A DNA stretch of 7,974 nt, from the NCBI GenBank assembly GCA_017431185.1, contig JAFRLP010000312.1:1-7974 (forward strand), written 5' to 3'. The stretch is from Victivallales bacterium. Lineage in GTDB: Bacteria; Verrucomicrobiota; Lentisphaeria; Oligosphaerales; Oligosphaeraceae. This document shows positions 1-5,810 of the stretch, in pieces. Made by a program: the position numbers and the translations under genes. The stretch's first letter is position 1. Each line of letters begins with the position of its first letter. The notes below the pieces were generated by a model, which was not told where the DNA came from, did not search any database, and saw only the letters and a list, made by a program, of their open reading frames with translations.

Positions 1-111
1 ACATCTGCGGACTATCCTCACGAATTAATCGGACGGGACACTAGGGGATTCGGCATAAAGGCGGAGGAGGTATGCCGTAGGTGCGGATTCTCGTGATATG
101 TTCAGCTGGTC
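1..111. other. Left-edge segment downstream of proB, no assignable gene
   Basis: This stretch lies beyond the proB stop codon. Plus-strand frame 1 is open from the window edge to a TGA at 94-96 (31 codons, ending in the residues EEVCRRCGFS). It could be the C-terminus of a gene converging on proB, but I recognise no family. Its third codon positions look less GC-rich than in the neighbouring genes, which argues against coding. No tRNA or rRNA signature and no hairpin followed by a T-run is visible. The one structural feature is the inverted repeat listed separately at 51-77. Confidence 0.3.
51..77. repeat. 7-bp inverted repeat with purine-rich loop
   Basis: CGGCATA at 51-57 and TATGCCG at 71-77 are exact reverse complements separated by 13 nt (58-70) that contain GGCGGAGGAGG. 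The repeat lies 35 nt past the proB stop. No T-tract follows on either strand, so it is not a standard intrinsic terminator, though it could act as a 3'-end stabiliser. The loop resembles a Shine-Dalgarno sequence and directly abuts an ATG at 72, but that reading frame is ATG-CCG-TAG and encodes nothing. The structure is seen in the sequence; any role is a guess. Confidence 0.35.
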
Positions 112-1269
112 TCATAGCAGCACCATCGCGTTGCGGTGAACGGCCTCCGTGGCGGCGGGACGGTAGCCCAGAAGCCGCGCCAGTTCGTCCGACCCGGCGC
201 CGCAGACTTTGGACAGGTCGGCGTTGCTGAAGTTGACTGTCCCCCTGGCCAGTTCCCGCCTGGCCGTGTTGACGATGCGGACAGTGGCCCCTGGCTGGAA
301 GACACCGCGCAAAGCCAGCACGCCGCTGGGCAGAAGGCTGGTGCCCTTTTCGCGGATGGCCCTCTCCGCCCCCTCATCCACCATCAGTTCGCCTTCCGGT
401 TCGCTGAAGAACGCCAGATAGCGCTGCTTGGCGTGAAGCCTCGTTCTGGCGTTGGGCAGGAAGATGGTGCCGACGTCTTCGCCCGCAAAAATCCGCCGCA
501 GGACGCCAAATTCATGTCCATCGGCAATCCAGAGCGGGTCGCCGCCCAGGGTGGTCATGGCTGCGGCGCGGAGTTTGGTGGTCATGCCGCCAGTGGAGAA
601 CTGGTTGCCATCCGTCCCCCCCGCCAACGCCAGGACCTCGGGGGTGAGTTCATGCACGACCGAGATGCGGGCGCCCAGCGCGTCCCCCTCCCCTGCCCTT
701 TCACGCAGGCCATCGACCGTGGTAAGCAGGATGGTGAGGTTGGCGCGGGACATGGAGGCGACGAGCGCGGCGAGGGTGTCATTGTCGCCGACCTTGATTT
801 CATCCACGCTGACCGAATCATTCTCATTGATGACGGGGAGGATGCCCTGCTCCAGAAGTGCCTCCAGGCACTGTGCGACCTTGACATGGCGCTCACGGTC
901 ATGCAGGTCGGCGGCGGTCAGCAGAAGCTGCCCGCAATGGAAGCCATGCTGGTTGCAGGCCTTCTCGTAGGCTGCCATCAGATGGCTTTGGCCAAGGGCG
1001 GCGTATGCCTGCAGCATGGCGATTTGCTTGGGCCGACGCTTCACTTCCCGCAGGCGCATGGCCACCCCGATGGCCCCCGATGTGACCACCACCACCTCGC
1101 ACCCGCGTCCACGCAGCCAGGCAATCTGCTCCACGAGGCGGGCGACACGCTCAGGCATCTCCTGCCCCCTGATGTCCATCAGGAGCCTCGTGCCGAGTTT
1201 GATGACCACGCGTCTGACTCCCGCGAGAGCCTTCACCCGTGCGCCGTTGTCCTCGAAATCGCAGTTCAT
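112..1269 (-). CDS. proB: Glutamate 5-kinase with PUA domain
   Basis: ProB phosphorylates L-glutamate with ATP to gamma-glutamyl phosphate, the first and feedback-controlled step of proline synthesis in the cytoplasm. From the start at 1269 the protein is 385 aa (the usual length is about 367). Visible amino-acid-kinase motifs, in order, are VVIKLGT (residues 21-27), VVVVTSGAIGVA, the MLQAYAALGQ segment, VINENDSVS, VGDNDTLAALVA and FSTGGMTTKLRAA. The last 85 or so residues (KGTSLLPSGVLALRG... to GAGSDELARLLGY) are the PUA domain found in most bacterial ProB proteins. An upstream in-frame ATG at 1320 has a GAGGT 8 nt before it and would add 17 residues (MSLMYFLSS...) that family members lack. 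I prefer 1269 because it lies nearer the family's usual N-terminus and leaves room for promoters; GTG at 1236 is a third option. The gene is divergent from apbE. No proA is in view. Confidence 0.93.
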   Translation of the reverse strand: MNCDFEDNGARVKALAGVRRVVIKLGTRLLMDIRGQEMPERVARLVEQIAWLRGRGCEVVVVTSGAIGVAMRLREVKRRPKQIAMLQAYAALGQSHLMAAYEKACNQHGFHCGQLLLTAADLHDRERHVKVAQCLEALLEQGILPVINENDSVSVDEIKVGDNDTLAALVASMSRANLTILLTTVDGLRERAGEGDALGARISVVHELTPEVLALAGGTDGNQFSTGGMTTKLRAAAMTTLGGDPLWIADGHEFGVLRRIFAGEDVGTIFLPNARTRLHAKQRYLAFFSEPEGELMVDEGAERAIREKGTSLLPSGVLALRGVFQPGATVRIVNTARRELARGTVNFSNADLSKVCGAGSDELARLLGYRPAATEAVHRNAMVLL

Positions 1270-1284
1270 TTGGGAGGTGCTAGG

Positions 1285-1312
1285 TTGAAAAACAGAGGAA
1301 AGAAAATACATT
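1285..1312 (+). promoter_or_regulatory. Candidate sigma70-like promoter for apbE
   Basis: TTGAAA at 1285-1290 (5 of 6 to TTGACA), a 16-bp spacer, and TACATT at 1307-1312 (4 of 6 to TATAAT) lie in the AT-rich proB-apbE divergence. The predicted transcription start is near 1319, giving a leader of about 27 nt before the apbE GTG. If it is real, the element lies inside the 17-codon extension of the long proB reading, which favours the shorter proB start. This is a consensus match by eye only. Confidence 0.3.
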
Positions 1313-1323
1313 AGGGACATAAC

Positions 1324-1352
1324 AATTTACCTCATCATTCCTGATTGTGCAA
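1324..1352 (-). promoter_or_regulatory. Weak candidate promoter for proB
   Basis: Read on the minus strand, TTGCAC (complement of 1347-1352) is followed after 17 bp by TAAATT (complement of 1324-1329). The match is 3 of 6 and 4 of 6 to the -35 and -10 consensus. The predicted start near 1317 would exclude the ATG at 1320 and leave a leader of about 48 nt before the ATG at 1269. It would overlap the apbE start codon. The match is weak and is listed because it bears on the choice of proB start. Confidence 0.2.
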
Positions 1353-2396
1353 TCCGACAAGTCGCAAAAAAATTCTTTCTTTCTGCCTGCCAGACGAAAA
1401 ATCCTCTTTGGTCTGGCGGTGTGCATTCTTGTGCTCGTGCTTGCGGCAATCCATTTCCGAAGCGACGGGCACGACAGCCGCTCCATACGTTTCGCCGCAT
1501 TCAACACCGTCTGCGGAGTGACACTCTACGGCAAGGCCACACCGGAACAGGAGGGTGTGCTCCGCGACCTTCTGGCGCTGATGCAGCGGCTCCACGACTC
1601 TCTGAATGTCCATTCAGCGGAGAGCGAACTTTCCCGGCTCAACGCCACCGCGGCCCAAGCCCCCTTCCATTGCTCCGACCTGCTTTGGGATGCACTGAGG
1701 CACACCCGTGACGGCGTGGAACTGACCCGTCTGCCCGAAGGCGGATTCGCATTTGACCCGACCATCGGTCCGCTGATGCGTCTCTGGGGATTCCACGGCA
1801 AACGGGCCACTGTCCCGTCGCAGGCTGAACTGACCGAGGCGCTCTCCCGCACAGGCTTCTCCCGCGTGGAGTGGGACGACGACGCGCACACCGTCCATTT
1901 CCCCGTCACGGGCATGGCGCTGGACTTGGGCGGGATGGCCAAAGGGTATGCCTGCCACCTGGCGGCGCAGCATCTGGAGCAGCACGGGCAGCACTGCTAC
2001 CTTCTGGATTTCGGCGGCAACATCCGCCTGTCCGACACCCCGCCCAAGGGGCGCAGCGCGTTCACCGTCGGCATCCGCAGTCCCGGCGAGGCGGGTGGTG
2101 TTCTGCGCGAAATGGATTTGACCGGCGTGACCGTCTCCACCTCCGGCAACTACGAGCGGCATCGGATGGTGGGGGGGCGGAAGGTCGGGCACATCATGCA
2201 CCCGGCGACAGGCGAGCCATGCGCCTACCTGGCCTCGGTGACAGCCATCACGGAAGCCAGCACCTTGGCGGACATCTTCTCCACCGCGGTCTTTGTGGGC
2301 GGCCCCGCGCTGGCGCAGGAAATTTCCAGACGCGCCCCCGGCACCCGCTTTGTCATCATCCCCGAAGTGGGGGAGGCCCCCATCGACATTCCTTGA
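1347..2396 (+). CDS. apbE: FAD:protein FMN transferase (ApbE family), membrane-anchored
   Basis: ApbE enzymes use FAD to attach FMN covalently to Ser/Thr of target flavoproteins such as Rnf/Nqr subunits, on the outer face of the cytoplasmic membrane. The 349-aa product starts with GTG; no other GTG, ATG or TTG start lies between it and the in-frame TAA at 1320. Residues 16-18 (RRK) followed by a hydrophobic stretch at about 19-35 form an uncleaved anchor or signal peptide. Cys26 sits inside this stretch without a proper lipobox, so a lipoprotein is unlikely. Family motifs visible are FNTVCGVTLYG near the mature N-terminus, the DLGGMAKGY motif (193-201), STSGNYER (264-271), HIMHPATGEP (282-291) and ADIFSTA with the expected metal ligands Asp309 and Thr313. 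There is no Rnf, Nqr or other flavoprotein partner in the window, so the target is unknown. No Shine-Dalgarno sequence is seen. Confidence 0.92.
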   Translation: MQSDKSQKNSFFLPARRKILFGLAVCILVLVLAAIHFRSDGHDSRSIRFAAFNTVCGVTLYGKATPEQEGVLRDLLALMQRLHDSLNVHSAESELSRLNATAAQAPFHCSDLLWDALRHTRDGVELTRLPEGGFAFDPTIGPLMRLWGFHGKRATVPSQAELTEALSRTGFSRVEWDDDAHTVHFPVTGMALDLGGMAKGYACHLAAQHLEQHGQHCYLLDFGGNIRLSDTPPKGRSAFTVGIRSPGEAGGVLREMDLTGVTVSTSGNYERHRMVGGRKVGHIMHPATGEPCAYLASVTAITEASTLADIFSTAVFVGGPALAQEISRRAPGTRFVIIPEVGEAPIDIP

Positions 2397-2398
2397 GA

Positions 2399-2441
2399 AA
2401 AACCCGATTTTTTGCGGGCGTTCCATCGCCAATCCGGTTTT
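2399..2441 (+). terminator. Terminator-like hairpin after apbE
   Basis: Arms 2399-2409 and 2431-2441 (AAAACCCGATT and AATCCGGTTTT) pair at 10 of 11 positions with one C-C mismatch. An inner GGCG/CGCC stem (2417-2420 with 2427-2430) stacks directly on the outer stem, leaving a small bulge. The 3' arm ends in TTTT just 45 nt past the apbE stop. This fits an intrinsic terminator, possibly bidirectional because of the A-run on the left, but the terminal T-tract is short and part of the stem. Confidence 0.45.
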
Positions 2442-2448
2442 CACAGGT

Positions 2449-2454
2449 TATATT
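2449..2454 (+). promoter_or_regulatory. Candidate -10 box for the six-gene operon
   Basis: TATATT (5 of 6 to TATAAT) lies immediately after the terminator-like hairpin and 59 nt before the ATG at 2513. I see no convincing -35 element 16-18 bp upstream, where the hairpin arm lies, and no extended -10 TG. The predicted RNA start near 2461 would give a leader of about 52 nt rich in C and A with no Shine-Dalgarno sequence. It is a plausible promoter by position and AT content only. Confidence 0.3.
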
Positions 2455-2512
2455 TAAGAGGCACTTGCCTTGTACTCCAATTCAACCGACGTACCACCAA
2501 CCCTCCACCACC

Positions 2513-3850
2513 ATGCTAGAATTTGGCTTTTCCCGCGAGAACATCACCCCCACCCGTGGCATTCCGCTGTGCGGATACTTCAATCCACGCCCGAACAAAG
2601 GATACCTTGACCCGCTGGCGGTGAAGGCAGCCGTGTTCCGTGCCGGCGGCGTGACCGCGGGCTTCGTCTCCTTTGACCTCTGCTACATCACGCGCGAACT
2701 GGTCGAGAAGCTGATTGCCGCCATGAAGGAGGCGGGGGTCTGCTGCGCAGACAACCTGATGTTCTCCACCGTCCATACCCACACTGGCCCGTACACCGCC
2801 AAATGCTTTGACGACTGCACGGACAGCAAGTACCTCTCCCGGCTGATTCAGAAGACCGTGATGGCGGTCGAGGACGCCGTGGCGAACCTGGCCCCCGCCG
2901 AACTCTACGCCACCACAGCCGAGTCCACCACGCTCTCCTTCAACCGACGCTACTGGATGAAGGACGGCAGCGTGCTGACCAACCCTGGCAAACTCAACCC
3001 GGACATCGACCGCCCCGAAGGTCCCATTGACCCGCAAATCCCCTTCCTGGCGGTGAAGCAGGACGGATTCTTCCGCATGTTCCTGGTCAACATCAGCAAC
3101 CATTCCGACACGATTGGAGGGGACCTGGTCTCCGCCGACTGGTCCGGCAAGATGGAGCACGCGGTCCAGTCGGAACTGGGCTACGACATCCCCGTCGTCA
3201 CCCTCTGCGGACCGCAGGGGAACATCAACCATTTCAATGTGAAGACAGCGGCGGGCCAGACCTCCTACCCAGAGGCGACCCGCATCGGCAAAGGGTATGC
3301 GTCCGCCCTGCTTCAATCCATCTACGCCCTCAACAAGGTCGAGGTGGACTCCATCCAGGTTGACCACGCCGAAATGGAGGTCCCCTACCGCAAAGTCACG
3401 GACGCCGAATACGCCGACGCCAAAGCCACCGTGGAGAGATTCAAGGACGCCACCATGGAGGCGGGGCGCGACTTCACCAGCGAGGACATCGCCCGCAAGC
3501 ACCCATACGTGATGAAGTACTTTGCCCAGCGGCTCTGCAGTTGCCGTGACAATGCCATCCCAGGGCGTCGCATGGAGCAGCTCATCGCCATCAAGTTCGG
3601 AGACCAAATCGGTGTGGTCTCCATGCCCGCCGAGCCCTTTGTGGAGATTGGCCTGAACGTCAAGAAAGCCTCGCGCTTCCCGCTGACCCTCGTCGCTGCG
3701 CTGGCCCAGGGCGAAGTCGGATACGTCGCCCTGCCCGAGAACTACACCAGGGGCATCGCCGCATACGAGACCGCCCCCAACAACGAGTCGGCGGACACTG
3801 GCGTGGGTTCCGAACTGATGGCCACGGCCACCGACCTGCTGAACCGTTAA
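2513..3850 (+). CDS. Neutral/alkaline non-lysosomal ceramidase-family hydrolase, no signal peptide
   Basis: The 445-aa protein resembles the N-terminal catalytic domain of neutral ceramidases, zinc amidohydrolases that cut the N-acyl bond of ceramide. Visible marks are an N-terminal SRENITPTRGIPLCGY segment, STVHTHTGP (residues 85-93), ISNHSDTIGGD with His197, SADWSG, CGPQGNINHFN, PAEPF with Glu374, and GYVALPENYTRG...AAYE with Tyr418. His88/His90, His197, Glu374 and Tyr418 can be matched by order and spacing to the zinc ligands of the Pseudomonas enzyme (His, His, Glu, Tyr). It lacks a signal peptide and the C-terminal immunoglobulin-like domain of secreted ceramidases, so it is probably cytoplasmic and its real substrate is unknown. 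The frame stays open back to 1871, but that part overlaps apbE and is Arg-rich shadow; the ATG at 2513 matches the family N-terminus. It is first in the operon and shares 1 nt (TAATG) with the next gene. Confidence 0.8.
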   Translation: MLEFGFSRENITPTRGIPLCGYFNPRPNKGYLDPLAVKAAVFRAGGVTAGFVSFDLCYITRELVEKLIAAMKEAGVCCADNLMFSTVHTHTGPYTAKCFDDCTDSKYLSRLIQKTVMAVEDAVANLAPAELYATTAESTTLSFNRRYWMKDGSVLTNPGKLNPDIDRPEGPIDPQIPFLAVKQDGFFRMFLVNISNHSDTIGGDLVSADWSGKMEHAVQSELGYDIPVVTLCGPQGNINHFNVKTAAGQTSYPEATRIGKGYASALLQSIYALNKVEVDSIQVDHAEMEVPYRKVTDAEYADAKATVERFKDATMEAGRDFTSEDIARKHPYVMKYFAQRLCSCRDNAIPGRRMEQLIAIKFGDQIGVVSMPAEPFVEIGLNVKKASRFPLTLVAALAQGEVGYVALPENYTRGIAAYETAPNNESADTGVGSELMATATDLLNR

Positions 3851-4683
3851 TGTCACATGACCGCCATTACGAACTGCTGGACAGCGGGGCCGGACGCAAG
3901 CTGGAGCGTTTCGGCGCATACGTCATTGACCGACCGTGCGCCCAGGCGGTCTGGCGCCCCCGTCTCGCACCATCCGCCTGGTCGCGGGCGGACGCCTTCT
4001 TCACCCGCGACAAGGGAGGCGGCTGGTCTTTCCGCACCCCCCTTCCACGCACCTGGGAATGCGAACTGGAGAACCTGCGTTTTCAGGTGGGGCCGACGGA
4101 CTTCGGGCATCTGGGCGTCTTCCCCGAACACGCCCTGGGATGGCGGCGGCTCACGCGCCTGGTCGCAGCACGCAGAAGCCCAGTCAGCGCACTGAACCTC
4201 TTCGCCTACACGGGCGGAGCCACGCTGGCGCTGGCCAAAGCGGGCTGCGAAGTCTGCCACCTGGACGCCTCCCGCAAAACCGTCGATTGGGCGCACCGCA
4301 ACGCCGGAATCAACGGCCTGGCCAATGCGCCTATCCGCTGGATCGTCGATGACGTCCATAAATTCCTGGCACGCGAAATCCGGCGGGGGCGGCGCTACGA
4401 CGGCATCGTGCTTGACCCGCCCTCCTTCGGGCGAGGAACCAACCAGGAGGTCTTCAAGATTGACGACAGCCTGAACCAACTCCTCGACCAATGCCGTGAG
4501 TTGCTCTCCGACCATCCGCTGTTCGTGTTTCTCACCTGCCACACGCCAGGCTACACGCCCATTGTGCTCCACCACCTGATGGCGCAGATTTTCCCGCCCG
4601 GCAAACTGGAGTCTGGGGAGATGTACATTGAGTCCGCCGTGGAACTGCCGTCGGGCAGTTTTGGAGCCTGGAGTCCCCAATGA
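3850..4683 (+). CDS. Class I SAM-dependent methyltransferase, RlmI-like (putative rRNA methyltransferase)
   Basis: The 277-aa protein has a Rossmann-fold methyltransferase core: motif I LNLFAYTGGATLALAKAG (from residue 115), an acidic DAS after the second strand, then DPPSFGRG (189-196), the DPP[K/S]F motif typical of RlmI and relatives (PF10672-type). A later FLTCHTPGY puts Cys230 near where m5C methyltransferases of this group carry the catalytic Cys, so cytosine-C5 methylation of rRNA is possible but not shown. The N-terminal ~110 residues (YELLDSGAGRKLERFGAYV..., GHLGVFPEHALGW) are typical of this shorter family and differ from the PUA domain at the start of E. coli RlmI. The substrate is not identifiable from sequence. 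The start overlaps the upstream stop by 1 nt, the end overlaps the next ATG by 4 nt (ATGA), and no Shine-Dalgarno sequence precedes it. Confidence 0.82.
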   Translation: MSHDRHYELLDSGAGRKLERFGAYVIDRPCAQAVWRPRLAPSAWSRADAFFTRDKGGGWSFRTPLPRTWECELENLRFQVGPTDFGHLGVFPEHALGWRRLTRLVAARRSPVSALNLFAYTGGATLALAKAGCEVCHLDASRKTVDWAHRNAGINGLANAPIRWIVDDVHKFLAREIRRGRRYDGIVLDPPSFGRGTNQEVFKIDDSLNQLLDQCRELLSDHPLFVFLTCHTPGYTPIVLHHLMAQIFPPGKLESGEMYIESAVELPSGSFGAWSPQ

Positions 4684-5810
4684 CCCATGCAATCGTCAAT
4701 CTGGACAACGCGGCTGCCGCCCCGCCTAATCCGAAGTTGGCGGAATGGTATGCCGAACTGTTGCCGGATTACCACTACAACCCCCATGGCGGAACCTGCG
4801 TGGCGGAGCGCTGCCGGCGGCTGGCGCTGGAGGCGGAGCGGCGCCTTCTGGCCCTGCTGGGCATCCCCGAACGCGAGGCCAATGTCATTTGGACAAGCGG
4901 CGTCACCGAGGCGTTGAACCTGGCGGCGCAAGTGAAGTTGCCCCCAGACTCGACAGTGGCCATTGATCCGGAGGCGCATCCCGCTCTGTCGGAGCCCTGC
5001 AAGGCCTGGGCAAACGTGGGCACAATGCCCTGCGACTGCTTTGGCGAAGTCCAGCCAAACAAGGGGCGCTGCGACCTCTGCGCCGTCTCCCACATCAACA
5101 ACGAAACCGGCTTCACCCAGAACCTGCCAGCCATCCGTGCCGCGCTGGGCGCCTGCGGCGGGCAGGGGCTGCTGCTGGTTGACGCGGCGCAGTCATTCTG
5201 CAAAACTCCCATTCCCTGGCAGGCAGCGCACATCGACATGCTGGCCCTCTCCTCACGCAAGATAGGCGGACCTGCGGCGGTCGGCGCGCTGGTGGTGCGC
5301 AAGGGCGTGAACCTTCGCGCCCAACTGGTTGGCGGAGGCCAGCAGAACGGCCTCCGTTCAGGCACGCTGGACGCCATCGGAGTCGAACTGTTCGTCCGCT
5401 CGGCGGAGTCGGCCATGCGCCGCCATGCAGACAATGGCCGGCGCGTCACCGATTTAAGCACGGAACTGTGGGCCTGTCTGTATGAAAGGAGCGGGGCCTC
5501 TGGCTGGCCGAACTGGCAGCCGCTCCATTCCGGCACGCCCGCCGACTCCCCCTACATCAACCTGTTCTCCTTCCCTGGCCATGAGGGGGCGGTGCTGGCA
5601 CGCATCCTGGCGGAAAGGCACGGCGTGCTGGTCTCCTCCTCCAGCGCCTGTTCCGCGGAGAGCGGGCGCCTCAGCCCCGGCCTGCTGGCCATGGGGGTTG
5701 AGGAGTCGGTCATTCGCGGAGCGATGCGCGTCAGTTTCTCCACGGCGTCCACCTTCCAAGACCTGCAAACCTTCCTCTCCGCATTGGAAAAAACCCTGGC
5801 TGACTACTGA
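4680..5810 (+). CDS. Cysteine desulfurase-like class V aminotransferase (NifS/IscS type)
   Basis: Cysteine desulfurases are PLP enzymes that take sulfur from cysteine as a persulfide for Fe-S clusters or thiolated tRNA. The 376-aa product carries most of the NifS/IscS pattern: NLDNAAAAPPNP (7-18), NPHGG, WTSGVTEALNLA, His100 at the PLP-stacking position, VSHINNETGF, VDAAQSFCK with Asp168, SSRKIGGP with PLP Lys194, GGGQQNGLRSGTLDA, and SSSSACSAESG with the candidate persulfide Cys324. Arg193 replaces the nearly invariant His before the lysine, and the N-terminal NPxS segment is altered (NPHGGTC), so this is a divergent member. A different class V reaction is possible, but retention of Cys324 and the RSGT motif favours desulfurase. 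No iscU, sufBCD or thiI is nearby. GGAG at 4670-4673 lies 6 nt before the ATG. Its TGA shares 1 nt with the next ATG. Confidence 0.85.
   Translation: MTHAIVNLDNAAAAPPNPKLAEWYAELLPDYHYNPHGGTCVAERCRRLALEAERRLLALLGIPEREANVIWTSGVTEALNLAAQVKLPPDSTVAIDPEAHPALSEPCKAWANVGTMPCDCFGEVQPNKGRCDLCAVSHINNETGFTQNLPAIRAALGACGGQGLLLVDAAQSFCKTPIPWQAAHIDMLALSSRKIGGPAAVGALVVRKGVNLRAQLVGGGQQNGLRSGTLDAIGVELFVRSAESAMRRHADNGRRVTDLSTELWACLYERSGASGWPNWQPLHSGTPADSPYINLFSFPGHEGAVLARILAERHGVLVSSSSACSAESGRLSPGLLAMGVEESVIRGAMRVSFSTASTFQDLQTFLSALEKTLADY

Noticed and set aside
63..80. Strong GGAGGAGG followed by ATG-CCG-TAG
   Set aside because: The spacing to the ATG is only about 1 nt and the frame has two codons; it is better seen as the loop of the inverted repeat.
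136..1314. 392-codon open frame on the plus strand opposite proB
   Set aside because: It is antisense to a clear ProB, has Gly/His/Pro/Gln-rich low-information sequence and no family motif; long shadows are common at this GC content.
1422..1424. Cys26 of ApbE as a lipoprotein cysteine
   Set aside because: It sits within the hydrophobic segment, preceded by LAV rather than a small residue at -1, with more hydrophobic residues after it.
1871..2512. In-frame upstream extension of the ceramidase-family gene by 214 codons
   Set aside because: It overlaps apbE in another frame, is Arg/Pro/His-rich, and crosses the terminator-like hairpin; the family N-terminus begins at the ATG at 2513.
2516..3919. 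467-codon minus-strand open frame opposite the ceramidase-family gene
   Set aside because: The composition is Val/Gly/His-rich shadow and the opposite strand carries recognisable catalytic motifs.
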